DNA of 64,000 bases from Streptacidiphilus albus JL83. GTDB lineage: Bacteria; Actinomycetota; Actinomycetes; Streptomycetales; Streptomycetaceae. The stretch covers positions 4,722,017 to 4,786,016 of the forward strand of contig NZ_JQML01000001.1 of the NCBI RefSeq assembly GCF_000744705.1. Direction: 5' to 3'. Under the pieces are notes generated by a model. That model saw only the letters and a program-made list of their open reading frames with translations, did not search any database and was not told the origin of the DNA. This document shows, in pieces, positions 20,368 through 30,035 of this stretch. The position numbers and the translations under genes are program-made. Each line of letters begins with the position of its first letter. Within the stretch, counting starts at the first letter, position 1.

Positions 20368-21162
20368 GTGCGCGCCTCACTCCTTCAGATCGACGTCAAC
20401 CCGAACGAGTCACCCGACGCCCGGCGGGACCGCGTCGCCGCCCTGGTCCTCGACCAGCGCGGCAGTGACCTGGTCGTTCTCCCCGAGTTGTGGACCCTGG
20501 GCGGATTCGCCTACGACGCCTGGTCGTCGGGGGCGGAGACCCTGGACGGCCCGACCGCCGACGCCATGTCGGAGGCCGCCAGGGGCGCGGGCGTGTGGCT
20601 GCACGCTGGGTCGATCGTGGAACGCGACCCCGACGGGCCGCTCTACAACACCTCGCTCTTCTTCTCACCGTCCGGCGAACTGACCCATACCTACCGCAAG
20701 ATCCACCGCTTCGGCTTCGACAGCGGCGAGGCGGTCGCGATGGGCGCCGGCACCGAGCTGGCGGTGGCCGAGACCGAGTTCGCCACCTTCGGCCTCGCCA
20801 CCTGCTACGACCTGCGGTTCCCGGAGCTCTTCCGGGCGCTGCTGGACGCCGGCACCGAGGTCTTCGTGATCCCCGCCGCCTGGCCGGCCCGGCGCCGCGA
20901 GCACTGGACGCTGCTGGCCCGGGCGCGGGCGGTGGAGGAGCAGGCGTTCGTGCTGGCCTGCAACACCGGCGGCACCCACGGCGGCGTCCAGCAGGCCGGG
21001 CACAGCCTGGTGGTGGACCCCTGGGGAGAGGTCCTGGCCGAGGCCGGGGACGGCGAGGAGGTGCTCACCGTGGAGTTCGACCCGGGCCTGGTCGCCCGGA
21101 CCCGGAAGGACTTCCCGGTGCTGCGGGACCGGCTGATGGGGATCCAGCCGCCGGCGCACTGA
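20368..21162 (+). CDS. Nitrilase-superfamily carbon-nitrogen hydrolase (omega-amidase-like)
   Basis: 264 residues from the GTG at 20368, which starts the conserved first strand (RASLLQIDV); the upstream open frame is not coding. The catalytic triad is visible: Glu in VVLPELW, Lys in YRKIHRF and Cys in ATCYDLRFPELFR. These enzymes hydrolyse amides such as 2-oxoglutaramate or deaminated glutathione. The exact substrate is not shown by the sequence. It converges with dhaL, only 5 bp apart. Confidence 0.9.
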   Translation: MRASLLQIDVNPNESPDARRDRVAALVLDQRGSDLVVLPELWTLGGFAYDAWSSGAETLDGPTADAMSEAARGAGVWLHAGSIVERDPDGPLYNTSLFFSPSGELTHTYRKIHRFGFDSGEAVAMGAGTELAVAETEFATFGLATCYDLRFPELFRALLDAGTEVFVIPAAWPARRREHWTLLARARAVEEQAFVLACNTGGTHGGVQQAGHSLVVDPWGEVLAEAGDGEEVLTVEFDPGLVARTRKDFPVLRDRLMGIQPPAH

Positions 21163-21167
21163 GCCGG

Positions 21168-21821
21168 TCAGGCCGGCCGGGTGAGGGCGTCGGCCAGCGC
21201 GCGGAACAGCAGCGCGGTCGACGTCGCCCCCGGGTCCTGGTGGCCTATGCTGCGTTCGCCCAGGTAGGAGGCACGGCCCTTGTGGGCCTGGAGCGGCGTG
21301 GTGGCGACGGCGGCCTGCTCGGCCGCCGCCGCGGCGGCCACCGCCGCCGCTGCCGGACCCCCGCCACCCTCGACCGCGTCGCCGAAGGCCGCCACCGCCG
21401 GGCCCCAGGCGTCCACCATGGTCTTGTCGCCCGGCTGCGCCCCGCCGAGCCGCTGGAGCGTCTCCAGGGCCGCGGTGAGGGCGGCCGACAACTGCTTGCC
21501 GTCGGCCTCCGCCGCCTCGCCGAGCGACTTGCCCAGGATGCGCAGCGCGCTGCCGTACAGCGGCCCCGAGGCGCCGCCCACGCTGGAGATCAGCGTCATC
21601 CCGGCCTTGGCCAGCACCGCGCCCGGGGTGGCCGGCTCCGGCGCCGATCCGAGCGCGGCCTGCACGGCGGCGAATCCGCGCTGGAGGTTCGCCCCGTGGT
21701 CGCCGTCGCCGATGGCCGCGTCGAGCTCGGTGAGCCGGTCGCGCTCACGGGCGACGGCCTCGGCGGTCCCGGCCATCCAGGCACGGGCCGACTCCTGGTC
21801 CAGTGCTGTCCGCTCCGACAT
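21168..21821 (-). CDS. dhaL: Dihydroxyacetone kinase ADP-binding subunit DhaL
   Basis: 217 residues. The N-terminal LTELDAAIGDGDHGANLQRG is the DhaL nucleotide/Mg site (clustered aspartates), followed by ISSVGGASGPLYGSAL. DhaL carries ADP that is rephosphorylated by the PTS protein DhaM and phosphorylates dihydroxyacetone held on DhaK. It lies 4 bp after dhaK, so the two form an operon, and dhaM is divergent next to them. Confidence 0.95.
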   Translation of the reverse strand: MSERTALDQESARAWMAGTAEAVARERDRLTELDAAIGDGDHGANLQRGFAAVQAALGSAPEPATPGAVLAKAGMTLISSVGGASGPLYGSALRILGKSLGEAAEADGKQLSAALTAALETLQRLGGAQPGDKTMVDAWGPAVAAFGDAVEGGGGPAAAAVAAAAAAEQAAVATTPLQAHKGRASYLGERSIGHQDPGATSTALLFRALADALTRPA

Positions 21822-21825
21822 TCCG

Positions 21826-22824
21826 TCACACTCCCCAGCGCAGCGCCGGGGTGTTCACCGGCGCGTCCCAGAGGGCCAGCAGTTCCGCGTCGACCCGGCA
21901 CAGGGTGATCGACACCCCGGCCATGTCCAGGCTGGTCACGTAGTTGCCGACCAGATTGCGGGCGATCCGTACGCCCTGGGCCGCCAGCAGGGCGGCCAAC
22001 TCGCCGTAGACCAGGTAGAGCTCCAGCAGCGGGGTTCCGCCGAGGCCGTTGACCAGGGCGATGACCTCCTCGCCCGAGGCCAGTGGCTGGTCCGCGAGGA
22101 TCGCCGCCACCACGTCGGCGACGATCTCCCTGGCCGGCCGGAGCTTCTCCCGGCGGCGGCCCGGCTCGCCGTGGATGCCGACGCCGACCTCGATCTCGTC
22201 CTCCGGCAGGTCGAAGCCGGGACGCCCGGCGGCCGGGGTGGTGGCGGCGGTCAGGGCGACCGCGAAGGAGCGGGAGGCGGCGTTGACCCGGTTGCCGACC
22301 GCGGCGACCTCGGCCAGGCTGCCGCCGCGCTCGGCCGCCGCCCCGGCCATCTTCTCCACCAGCAGGGTCGCCCCGGTGCCGCGCCGTCCCGCCGTCCAGG
22401 TGGAGTCCTCCACCGCCACGTCGTCGTCGACCAGAACGGTCTCGACGGCGATGCCCTCCTCCGCGGCCAGCTCGGCCGCCATCCGGAAGTTGAGGACGTC
22501 ACCGGTGTAGTTCTTCACGATGAACACCACTCCGGCGCCGGCGTCCACCCGCTGCGCGGCCGCCAGCATCTGTCCCGGGACGGGGGAGGTGAACACCTCG
22601 CCCGGGCAGGCCGCGTCCAGCATCCCGGGACCGACGAAGCCGCCGTGCAGCGGCTCGTGCCCGGATCCGCCACCGGAGACCAGCGCGACCCGGCCGATCC
22701 TGGTCTGGGCGGCCCGCGCGATCACCCGTTCCTTGGTGTCCACACTGAGTTCGGGATGGGCTGCGGCCAGACCGGCCAGCGCGTCGGACACCACGTCGTC
22801 GGGGGAGTTGATGAGCTTCTTCAT
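21826..22824 (-). CDS. dhaK: Dihydroxyacetone kinase substrate-binding subunit DhaK
   Basis: 332 residues from the ATG at 22824 (MKKLINSPDDVV). It has the SGGGSGHEPLHGGFVG substrate-binding region, NYTGDVLNF, and VGVGIHGEPG, whose His forms the covalent hemiaminal with dihydroxyacetone. With DhaL and DhaM it makes dihydroxyacetone phosphate using phosphoenolpyruvate. The dhaK-dhaM divergent gap is only 50 bp and must contain both promoters. Confidence 0.96.
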   Translation of the reverse strand: MKKLINSPDDVVSDALAGLAAAHPELSVDTKERVIARAAQTRIGRVALVSGGGSGHEPLHGGFVGPGMLDAACPGEVFTSPVPGQMLAAAQRVDAGAGVVFIVKNYTGDVLNFRMAAELAAEEGIAVETVLVDDDVAVEDSTWTAGRRGTGATLLVEKMAGAAAERGGSLAEVAAVGNRVNAASRSFAVALTAATTPAAGRPGFDLPEDEIEVGVGIHGEPGRRREKLRPAREIVADVVAAILADQPLASGEEVIALVNGLGGTPLLELYLVYGELAALLAAQGVRIARNLVGNYVTSLDMAGVSITLCRVDAELLALWDAPVNTPALRWGV

Positions 22825-22874
22825 GGTGCTGCTCCTTGTGGTGGCAAGGCAGTGCGGCACTAGCATGGGCGAGC

Positions 22875-23264
22875 ATGAGCCATGTGGGCATCGTACTCGT
22901 CTCGCACAGCCATGACCTGGCCACCGGGCTGCGCACACTGACGGATCAGCTGGCCGCCGGGCTGGTACCGGTGGCGGCCGCCGGCGGCACCGGGGAGGGC
23001 GGACTCGGCACCAGCTACGAGCTGATCGAGTCGGCGGTCGCCGAGGTCGACCGGGGCGCGGGCGTGCTGGTCCTGATGGATCTCGGCAGCTCGGTGCTGA
23101 CCACCCGGCTGGTCCTGGACGACCTGGAACGCGCGGACGTGGTGATGGTCGACGCGCCGTTCGTGGAGGGTGCGGTGGCCGCCTGCGTCACCGCCTCGAC
23201 CGGCGCCCCGCTGGCAGCGGTGGCAGCGGCGGCGCGGGAGGCGCGGGGGATCGCGAAGTTCTGA
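22875..23264 (+). CDS. dhaM: Dihydroxyacetone kinase phosphotransfer subunit DhaM (EIIA-Man-like)
   Basis: 129 residues from the ATG at 22875 (MSHVGIVLVSHSHDLA), with H11 as the likely phosphorylated histidine of the EIIA-mannose fold. GVLVLMDLGSS is the conserved core loop. Only the single EIIA-like domain is present, so it needs general PTS proteins encoded elsewhere. It is transcribed away from dhaKL, whereas most actinobacterial loci have the three genes in one direction (from memory). A degenerate 16-bp tandem repeat begins immediately after its stop codon. Confidence 0.93.
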   Translation: MSHVGIVLVSHSHDLATGLRTLTDQLAAGLVPVAAAGGTGEGGLGTSYELIESAVAEVDRGAGVLVLMDLGSSVLTTRLVLDDLERADVVMVDAPFVEGAVAACVTASTGAPLAAVAAAAREARGIAKF

Positions 23265-23328
23265 GCCTGCGACGTTCTGGGCCTGCGACGTTCTGAGTCT
23301 GCAGGGTTCCGCGTCTGCAGGGTGGTCC
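23265..23328. repeat. Four degenerate 16-bp tandem repeats
   Basis: The units are GCCTGCGACGTTCTGG, GCCTGCGACGTTCTGA, GTCTGCAGGGTTCCGC and GTCTGCAGGGTGGTCC, head to tail directly after the dhaM stop. Weaker copies (GACCTGCGAGGTGGCTCC) continue to about 23365. They occupy the convergent gap between dhaM and the next minus-strand gene. Confidence 0.75.
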
Positions 23329-23396
23329 TGCGGCCTTGGGGTTCCGGACCTGCGAGGTGGCTCCGGAGCCGCGGGGTGCCCGGTCCGGGTCCGGCC

Positions 23397-23954
23397 TCAG
23401 GCGGTCTCGGGGTAGGTCAGCGCGGTGTCGGCCCAGTCCAGCGCGGTGACCACGGCGTGGCGCAGGCTCTGCCCGGTCCACCCGGTGTCGAAGCGCAGCG
23501 GCAGCACCGGCGAGACCTCCTCCAGCGTGGAGATCATCGGGTTGTGCGCGGCGGCGTGGTCGACCAGCAGCACCACCGGCTTGCGCAGCGCGGAGGCCCA
23601 GCCCAGCTCCATGCCCACGCCCGCCGAGAGCGGCGACTCGACGTAGGCGAAGGCCAGGTCGGCGGACTGCATCCCGCGGAACGCGGAGGGGACGCGGAAG
23701 CCGGTGCCGAGGCCACGGGTCGTCCAGCAGTCGTCGTGGTGCTGGCTGTAGACGGTCACCCCGGCGTCGAGCAGGGCGTCGCGGAGAGCGGTGACCTTGG
23801 CCCGCAGGGCGAGGGTGAAGACACCGTCGGCGGGTCCGGTGAGCCGCAGCGAGGGAGCGGCGAGAAAGACCCTGAGGCTGCGCTGAGCGTCGGCGGCGAT
23901 CTGCTCCTCCGTTACGAGGGCCTTCTTCTCCTCCATGCGCTGCAACTCGCCCAT
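23397..23954 (-). CDS. Nucleoside 2-deoxyribosyltransferase-like protein
   Basis: 185 residues. The middle and C-terminal part (SADLAFAYVESP, then GVGMELGWASALRKPVVLLV) has the pattern of the nucleoside 2-deoxyribosyltransferase family: an aspartate after the fourth strand and a glutamate (GMELGWA) corresponding to the catalytic nucleophile. The fold is also shared by NAD- or nucleotide-processing proteins, so the activity is uncertain. It ends 201 bp before the LuxR regulator gene on the same strand, and could be under the same control. Confidence 0.65.
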   Translation of the reverse strand: MGELQRMEEKKALVTEEQIAADAQRSLRVFLAAPSLRLTGPADGVFTLALRAKVTALRDALLDAGVTVYSQHHDDCWTTRGLGTGFRVPSAFRGMQSADLAFAYVESPLSAGVGMELGWASALRKPVVLLVDHAAAHNPMISTLEEVSPVLPLRFDTGWTGQSLRHAVVTALDWADTALTYPETA

Positions 23955-24155
23955 TTCTCACTCCATCGAGATAGTTGACCTGTTAACATCAAGTTCCCTG
24001 TCACCACGTCCTGTGGTCACTACGAACTTGGGGGCTAAGGCGGTCGGCGCCGACGGCCATCCGGGGGGATGTCTCGATGGTGCGGGAACGCACACCAGTG
24101 CGTCCACGGGCTCCCTGTGTCATCTAGTTACCGGCCAGTGGCATCTCCGTACCGA

Positions 24156-25172
24156 CTACTCCTCGGCCTCGCGGGTCAACAGGCCGAACTGTGCGGCCCT
24201 GACGCCGGCTTCGAAGCGGCTCTCGGCTCCGAGTTCCTGCATCAGGGAGGCGATGTGACGACGGCAGGTACGGACCGACATGCCCAGCCGGCGGGCGACC
24301 ACCTCGTCCTTCAGCCCCTGGGCGAGCAGGTCGAGGATGGAGCGGCGGAGGTCGTCCGAGACGTTCTGGTACCCGGGGCCGTCGGTGATGAACGGCACTG
24401 CGGAGACCCAGAACTGGTCGAAGAGCGCGCACAGGAACGAGATGAGCACCGGCTCCCGGACCACCACCGCGCCCGGGGCCTGGTGCGGCTGGCTGCGCTT
24501 CGGTATGAAGGCGACCTCCCGGTCGAAGATGAACATCCGCTCGGCCAACTGGTCGGCCGTGCGCACCTGGGCGCCGGCCTCGACGATGGCGGAGACGTAG
24601 GAGCGCATGCTCAACTGCGTCCGCGACGTGTGCTGGTAGAGCACCCGGAACCGGACGCCCCGCTGCACCGCGGCCAGGTCCTGCGGCAGCGCGGCCTCCA
24701 GCACCGCGGGATCCCGGTAGCCGCCCGGTTGGACCGTCATCATCTCCCGGGAGCACTTGGCGGCGGCCTGGTTGACCATCAACTGCACCTCGGCCGCGTC
24801 CGTGATGATCTCCAGCCCGCCGGGGACGTGTCCGGAGACGGTGCGCCCCAGGTAGGCCGGCATCAGCTGCAGCAGCCGCTCGCGGCTGGTGTCGACCGCC
24901 TCGCGGTACACCCGTATGGTCTCCTCCATCGGCTCCGCCATCCGTGCGGCGGCCACCTCCGGGTTCACCGGGAGCAGCCGTTCGCCGTCGGCCGTGTCCA
25001 GCTGGAGCAACCGGTTGACAAGTAGTTCGTCACGGCACTGCGCGATCTCGTCCTTGTCCATACCGGTCACCGCAGCCGCACCGTCCCATCGGAACTCCCC
25101 GTCGACCAGCGCTCTCAGGTAGACGGCCACAGCGCCAGGAGTCAGATTCGGAGGCTTCAGCGCATCCAGCAT
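24156..25172 (-). CDS. LuxR-type transcriptional regulator with TrmB-like N-terminus
   Basis: 338 residues from the ATG at 25172; the frame is open to 25229, but the AGAGGGGA sequence favours this start. The N-terminal 70 residues (LTPGAVAVYLRALVDGEF through DELLVNRLL) resemble a winged helix. The middle (VRFRVLYQHTSR, FDREVAFIP, VREPVLISFLCALFDQFW) resembles the phospholipase-D-like sensor domain of TrmB regulators. The C-terminal LuxR helix-turn-helix is DEVVARRLGMSVRTCRRHIA. It is divergent from a 52-residue secreted peptide gene, which may be its signal. A paralogue lies at 47432-48496. Confidence 0.88.
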   Translation of the reverse strand: MLDALKPPNLTPGAVAVYLRALVDGEFRWDGAAAVTGMDKDEIAQCRDELLVNRLLQLDTADGERLLPVNPEVAAARMAEPMEETIRVYREAVDTSRERLLQLMPAYLGRTVSGHVPGGLEIITDAAEVQLMVNQAAAKCSREMMTVQPGGYRDPAVLEAALPQDLAAVQRGVRFRVLYQHTSRTQLSMRSYVSAIVEAGAQVRTADQLAERMFIFDREVAFIPKRSQPHQAPGAVVVREPVLISFLCALFDQFWVSAVPFITDGPGYQNVSDDLRRSILDLLAQGLKDEVVARRLGMSVRTCRRHIASLMQELGAESRFEAGVRAAQFGLLTREAEE

Positions 25173-25373
25173 TACAAGTTCGTCCCCTCTTGTACCGAAT
25201 TCTTCTCTGTCCACTTCAAGAGCGACCACTTGTTGCCACCATCGAATACGGAACCGACGCCCTTCTGTAGCCCATTGTGGTGGATGACTGTCGCGGGGGG
25301 GATGGTTAAGACGTTCACGAGGCAGTTCTGGATCACCCCCGATCCGTGATCCCGCTTGAAAGGGAGTTGTGTC

Positions 25374-25532
25374 ATGCGCTCTGCGTATCGCTTCATTCGT
25401 AGTGCCGCTGTGGCAGCGTCCGTCTGCGCCGCGGTGCTCCTCGTCACGACAGGCGTGTCCGCTGCCGCAGCGACGACCGGGAGCGCGTCCAGCGCTCGCA
25501 CCATCACCGCGGCCGACACCGGCTGGAACTGA
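25374..25532 (+). CDS. 52-residue secreted peptide, candidate extracellular signal
   Basis: ATG at 25374 with AGGGAG nine bases upstream. A short basic start (MRSAYRFIR) and an Ala/Val-rich core form a Sec signal peptide with likely cleavage after GVSAAAA (about residue 34). The remaining roughly 18 residues end in TAADTGWN. There are no cysteines in the mature part. The size, export signal and divergent placement 201 bp from a LuxR regulator fit a peptide pheromone or cognate ligand; this is inference. It is below the size most gene callers report. Confidence 0.7.
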   Translation: MRSAYRFIRSAAVAASVCAAVLLVTTGVSAAAATTGSASSARTITAADTGWN

Positions 25533-25703
25533 ACCGTCACCCTGCGGCGCAACACACCGCAGGTGGGCGGCCCTGTCTCCCCGGTTGATCTCCTCGGCCG
25601 CCGGGGCAGCCGGTACGACTGAGGGACCGTGCCTCCCCGGACACGGCCCCTCAGTCGTTGCTCACGGCGCACAGCCTCAGCACAGCGGCTGTTCACGGGC
25701 GGG

Positions 25704-26255
25704 CTACTCCCCGCGTCGTCTGGGTCGCCAGACCACCAGTGCGCTGCTCTGCTGCGCCGCGCTGTACGGGACCAGGTCACGCCGGTACGAGGCGTGCACC
25801 GCGGCCTCGCGCTGCGTCGCGGCCAGCCCGGCGTTGGCGACCTCGCCCTGGAGCTCGGCCACCCGCGCCTGCAGCGCCGTCACCTGGTTCTCCAGCTCGA
25901 TGATGCGCTTGATCCCGGCGAGGTTGATGCCCTCCTCCTGGGAGAGTCGCTGCACCTCGCGCAGCTGCTCGATGTCGCGCGCGGAGTACCGTCGGCCCCG
26001 GCCCGCCGTTCGGTCGGGCGAGACCAGGCCGAGCCGGTCGTACTGGCGCAGCGTCTGCGGGTGCAGCCCGCTCAGCTGTGCCGCCACCGAGATGACGTAC
26101 ACCGGCGTGAGCTCGGTCAGCTGGTAGGCCACGCGCCCGCCGCCCGCGCCCCGGCCGGGCGCGCCGCCCGGCAGCCCGTCACCGATGCCGACGCCGATCC
26201 GTCCGCCGCCGCCACCGGTGGGGCTGCCACCGGTGGACCCGTTGTTGCCGTCCAT
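25704..26255 (-). CDS. hspR: Heat-shock repressor HspR (MerR family)
   Basis: 183 residues from the ATG at 26255 (a GTG directly before it is also possible). A Gly-rich N-terminus precedes the MerR DNA-binding domain (YVISVAAQLSGLHPQTLRQY, RLGLVSPDR, GRGRRYSARDIEQL) and a coiled coil. In actinobacteria HspR, with DnaK as co-repressor, binds HAIR inverted repeats to shut off the dnaK operon; two such sites lie upstream of dnaK here. It is the last gene of the dnaK-grpE-dnaJ-hspR operon, starting 4 bp after the dnaJ stop. Confidence 0.96.
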   Translation of the reverse strand: MDGNNGSTGGSPTGGGGGRIGVGIGDGLPGGAPGRGAGGGRVAYQLTELTPVYVISVAAQLSGLHPQTLRQYDRLGLVSPDRTAGRGRRYSARDIEQLREVQRLSQEEGINLAGIKRIIELENQVTALQARVAELQGEVANAGLAATQREAAVHASYRRDLVPYSAAQQSSALVVWRPRRRGE

Positions 26256-26259
26256 CACC

Positions 26260-27438
26260 TCACGCCTCCTCCGCCGCCTTGAACAGAGCCGCCCGCGGGT
26301 CGTCCGCGGACGTCGCCTCGCGGTACTGCTCCAGCGCCGCCAGAGCGTCGCCGCCGGTCTCCTCCGGGACCGCCACCTCGACGGTCACCAGCAGGTCGCC
26401 GCGGGTGCCGTCCTTGCGGACCGCGCCCTTGCCGCGGGCGCGCATGGTCCGCCCGTTGGCGGTGCCCGCCGGGATCTTGAGGGTGACCGGGGGGCCGCCC
26501 AGGGTCGGCACCCGGATCGTGCCGCCGAGCGCGGCCTCCGGGAACGAGACCGGGACGGTGACCGTCAGATTGTCGCCCTTGCGACCGAACACCGGATGCT
26601 CCTGAACATGCACGGTGACATAGAGGTCACCCGGGTTGCCGCCGCGTTCGCCCTGCGCGCCCTTGCCCTTGAGCCGGATCCGCTGGTCGTTGGAGACCCC
26701 GGCCGGGATCCGGACCTGCATCGTCCGCGCCGAGGTGGCGCGACCGCTGCCGTGGCAGACCTCGCAGGGGTCGTCGACGATCAGGCCGCGACCCTTGCAG
26801 TCCCGGCACGGCTCGGAGAGGGCGAACCCGCCCTGGCCGCGCTGGACATGGCCGGTGCCGACACAGGTCGGGCAGACCCGGGGCGTGGTGCCGGCCTTGG
26901 CGCCGGTTCCCGCGCAGGTCTTGCAGGCGGCCTGACTGGTCATCCGCAGCGGCACGGTGGTGCCCTCGACCGCCTCCACGAAGCTCAGCGTGACCTCGGA
27001 CTCGACGTCCGCGCCCCGCCGCGGCTGCGCGGTGCGGGTGGAGCCGCCGCGGTTGAAGATCCCGCCGAAGACGTCGCCCAGACCGCCGCCACCGCCACCG
27101 CCGCCGCCGAAGGTGCCGCTCTGCTGGCCGCCGTTGAAGAGGTCGCCCAGGTCGAAGCCGAAGCCGCCGGTACCGCCCCCGCCGGTGCGGAAGCCGCCGT
27201 TCGCGAACAGCGCCCTGGCCTCGTCGTAGTCCTTGCGCCGCTTGGCGTCCGAGAGCACGTCGTTGGCCTCGGAGATCTCCTTGAAGCGCTCCTCGGCCTC
27301 CGGGTTGCCCTTGTTGGCGTCGGGATGGAACTCCCGGGCCAGCTTGCGGTAGGCCTTCTTGATCTCAGCGGTGGAGGCGTCCTTGGGCACGCCGAGGACC
27401 TTGTAGTAGTCCTTCTCCACATAGTCCTTGCCGCTCAA
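26260..27438 (-). CDS. dnaJ: Chaperone DnaJ (Hsp40)
   Basis: 392 residues. The J-domain has the HPD motif ([10 protein letters not shown]), followed by the long Gly/Phe region. Four zinc-binding CxxCxGxG repeats follow ([32 protein letters not shown]), then the C-terminal substrate domains. It stimulates DnaK ATPase activity and delivers clients. It follows grpE by 96 bp and is followed by hspR. This is the type usually called DnaJ1 in actinobacteria. Confidence 0.98.
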   Translation of the reverse strand: MSGKDYVEKDYYKVLGVPKDASTAEIKKAYRKLAREFHPDANKGNPEAEERFKEISEANDVLSDAKRRKDYDEARALFANGGFRTGGGGTGGFGFDLGDLFNGGQQSGTFGGGGGGGGGLGDVFGGIFNRGGSTRTAQPRRGADVESEVTLSFVEAVEGTTVPLRMTSQAACKTCAGTGAKAGTTPRVCPTCVGTGHVQRGQGGFALSEPCRDCKGRGLIVDDPCEVCHGSGRATSARTMQVRIPAGVSNDQRIRLKGKGAQGERGGNPGDLYVTVHVQEHPVFGRKGDNLTVTVPVSFPEAALGGTIRVPTLGGPPVTLKIPAGTANGRTMRARGKGAVRKDGTRGDLLVTVEVAVPEETGGDALAALEQYREATSADDPRAALFKAAEEA

Positions 27439-27534
27439 AAGGATTCCCTCCTCTCCGCAGTAGCGGTCGGTGCGATGGGACCGTGGGACCGCACCCCGGT
27501 GTCACCGGCGTACGGCCCCACAGTCTCCACCTGA

Positions 27535-28161
27535 TCAGTCCTCGCTGTCACCGTCGCCCTTGGCGTCCTCGGCAGAGGATTCCGAGGCGGCGGAGCCACC
27601 CGGTTCGGGCTCCGCCACGGCGACCCGCGCCGGACGGATGATCCGCTCGCCGATCTTGTACCCCGGCTGCAGGATCTGCACGCAGGTGGTCTCCTCGACG
27701 TCCGCCGAGTAGCTGTGCATCAGCGCCTCGTGCAGCTGCGGGTCGAAAGGCTCGCCCTGCTTGCCGAACTGCTGGAGGCCCAGCTTGGCGACCACGGTCT
27801 CCAGCGACTCGCCGACGGACTTGAAGCCGCCCGTCAGCTCCTCGTGCTCACGCGCCCGGCCGATGTCGTCCAGTACCGGCAGCAGGTTCTCCAGCAGGGC
27901 GGCGACGGCGATCTCACGCACCGTCACCCGGTCCCGCTCGACCCGCTTGCGGTAGTTCTGGTACTCGGCCTGGAGCCGCTGCAGGTCCGCGGTCCGCTCG
28001 GCGAGCTGCTTGCGCGCCTCACCGAGCTCGTCGGCGGTGCCGCCCTTCGCCGCACCCTCCGTGGCCCCGGGGGCGGGGGCCGCCTTCTTGTCGGCGGCCC
28101 CCTTCCCGTCACCGGTGGTGGCGGCGCCGGGCTCCTCGAAGCCCTGCGTCTCCTCCGTCAC
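27535..28161 (-). CDS. grpE: Nucleotide exchange factor GrpE
   Basis: 208 residues from a GTG that overlaps the dnaK stop by 4 bp (GTGA). A long charged, Ala/Gly-rich N-terminus is followed by the coiled coil ([19 protein letters not shown]) and the beta domain ending with [13 protein letters not shown]. GrpE releases ADP from DnaK. Its coding overlap with dnaK indicates translational coupling. Confidence 0.97.
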   Translation of the reverse strand: MTEETQGFEEPGAATTGDGKGAADKKAAPAPGATEGAAKGGTADELGEARKQLAERTADLQRLQAEYQNYRKRVERDRVTVREIAVAALLENLLPVLDDIGRAREHEELTGGFKSVGESLETVVAKLGLQQFGKQGEPFDPQLHEALMHSYSADVEETTCVQILQPGYKIGERIIRPARVAVAEPEPGGSAASESSAEDAKGDGDSED

Positions 28162-30014
28162 GCCGCACCGCCGTCGCGCTTCTCGTCGTCGACGATCTCG
28201 GCGTCGACGACATCGTCCTCAGCGGCGTGACCCGCGTCGTGCGGGGCGTCGGACGGGCCGCCGGCTGCGGCCGCACCCTCGCCGGCCTGCGCGTACAGGG
28301 CCTGGCCCAGCTTCTGCGAGGTCGTCGAGAGCTTCTCCGTGGCCTCGCGGATCGCCGCGCTGTCCTCGGTCTTCAGCTTCTCCTTGAGCTCGGAGACGGC
28401 CGCCGCGACCTCGTCCTTGACCTCGGCCGGGACCTTGTCCTCGTTGTCCTTGACGAACTTCTCGGTCGAGTAGACGAGCTGCTCGGCGGTGTTGCGGGTC
28501 TCCGCGGCCTCGCGACGACGGTGGTCGTCGTCCGCGAACTCCTCGGCCTCGCGCATCATCCGCGCGATGTCCTCCTTGGGGAGCGCGGAGCCGCCGGTGA
28601 CGGCCATGCGCTGCTCCTTGCCGGTGCCGAGGTCCTTGGCGGAGACGTGCATGATGCCGTTGGCGTCGATGTCGAAGGTGACCTCGATCTGCGGCAGGCC
28701 ACGGGGGGCCGGCGGCAGGCCGGTCAGCTCGAACATGCCGAGCTTCTTGTTGTACGCCGCGATCTCGCGCTCGCCCTGGTAGACCTGGATCTGCACGGAC
28801 GGCTGGTTGTCCTCGGCCGTGGTGAAGATCTCGGAGCGCTTGGTCGGGATGGTCGTGTTGCGCTCGATCAGCTTGGTCATGATGCCGCCCTTGGTCTCGA
28901 TACCGAGGGACAGCGGGGTGACGTCGAGCAGCAGGACGTCCTTGACCTCGCCCTTGAGCACGCCGGCCTGGAGGGTGGCGCCGATGGCGACGACCTCGTC
29001 CGGGTTGACGCCCTTGTTCGGGTCCTTGCCGCCGGTCAGCTCGCGGACGAGCTCGGCGACGGCGGGCATCCGGGTGGAACCGCCGACGAGGACCACGTGG
29101 TCGATCTCGCTCAGGGCGATCCCGGCGTCCTTGATGACGTTGTGGAACGGGGTCTTGCAGCGGTCCAGGAGGTCCGCGGTGAGCTGCTGGAACTGCGAGC
29201 GGGAGAGCTTCTCGTCCAGGTGCAGCGGGCCCTCGGCGGAGGCCGTGATGTAGGGCAGGTTGATCGTGGTCTCGGTCGAGGAGGAGAGCTCGATCTTCGC
29301 CTTCTCGGCCGCCTCGCGCAGACGCTGGAGCGCCATCTTGTCCTTGGACAGGTCGACGCCGTGGCCGTTCTGGAACTGCTTCACCAGGTGGTCCATGACC
29401 CGCTGGTCCCAGTCGTCGCCACCGAGGTGGTTGTCGCCGTTGGTCGCCTTGACCTCGACGACGCCGTCGCCGATCTCCAGCAGCGAGACGTCGAAGGTGC
29501 CGCCACCGAGGTCGAAGACCAGGATGGTCTGGTCGTCCTTGTCCAGGCCGTAGGCCAGGGCCGCGGCGGTCGGCTCGTTGACGATACGCAGGACGTTGAG
29601 GCCCGCGATCTCACCGGCCTCCTTGGTGGCCTGGCGCTCGGAGTCGTTGAAGTAGGCGGGGACGGTGATGACCGCGTCCGCGACCTTCTCACCCAGGTAG
29701 GCCTCGGCGTCGCGCTTCAGCTTCTGCAGGATGAAGGCGCTCATCTGCTGCGGGGTGAAGTCCTTGCCATCGATGGCGACCTTCCAGTCGGTCCCCATGT
29801 GGCGCTTCACGGACCGGATGGTCCGGTCGACGTTGGTGACCGCCTGGCGCTTGGCCACCTCGCCGACGAGGACCTCGCCGTTCTTGGCGAAGGCGACGAC
29901 GGACGGTGTGGTCCGGGCGCCCTCGGCGTTGGTGATGACGGTGGGCTCACCGCCTTCGAGGACGCTGACGACAGAGTTCGTCGTACCGAGGTCGATTCCG
30001 ACCGCACGAGCCAT
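28158..30014 (-). CDS. dnaK: Chaperone DnaK (Hsp70)
   Basis: 618 residues from the ATG at 30014 with TTGGAGGG just upstream; the open frame extends to 30266 but the conserved N-terminus starts here ([16 protein letters not shown]). Signature segments are present: [32 protein letters not shown], the [17 protein letters not shown] linker region and an acidic C-terminus. It is an ATP-driven chaperone and, with HspR, a sensor that represses its own operon. Two HAIR sites lie upstream. Confidence 0.99.
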   Translation of the reverse strand: MARAVGIDLGTTNSVVSVLEGGEPTVITNAEGARTTPSVVAFAKNGEVLVGEVAKRQAVTNVDRTIRSVKRHMGTDWKVAIDGKDFTPQQMSAFILQKLKRDAEAYLGEKVADAVITVPAYFNDSERQATKEAGEIAGLNVLRIVNEPTAAALAYGLDKDDQTILVFDLGGGTFDVSLLEIGDGVVEVKATNGDNHLGGDDWDQRVMDHLVKQFQNGHGVDLSKDKMALQRLREAAEKAKIELSSSTETTINLPYITASAEGPLHLDEKLSRSQFQQLTADLLDRCKTPFHNVIKDAGIALSEIDHVVLVGGSTRMPAVAELVRELTGGKDPNKGVNPDEVVAIGATLQAGVLKGEVKDVLLLDVTPLSLGIETKGGIMTKLIERNTTIPTKRSEIFTTAEDNQPSVQIQVYQGEREIAAYNKKLGMFELTGLPPAPRGLPQIEVTFDIDANGIMHVSAKDLGTGKEQRMAVTGGSALPKEDIARMMREAEEFADDDHRRREAAETRNTAEQLVYSTEKFVKDNEDKVPAEVKDEVAAAVSELKEKLKTEDSAAIREATEKLSTTSQKLGQALYAQAGEGAAAAGGPSDAPHDAGHAAEDDVVDAEIVDDEKRDGGAA

Positions 30015-30035
30015 CGTGGAACCCTCCAATAAGAA

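Noticed and set aside
23265-23370. CRISPR-like repeat
   Set aside because: Units are 16 bp, directly abutting without spacers, and degenerate.
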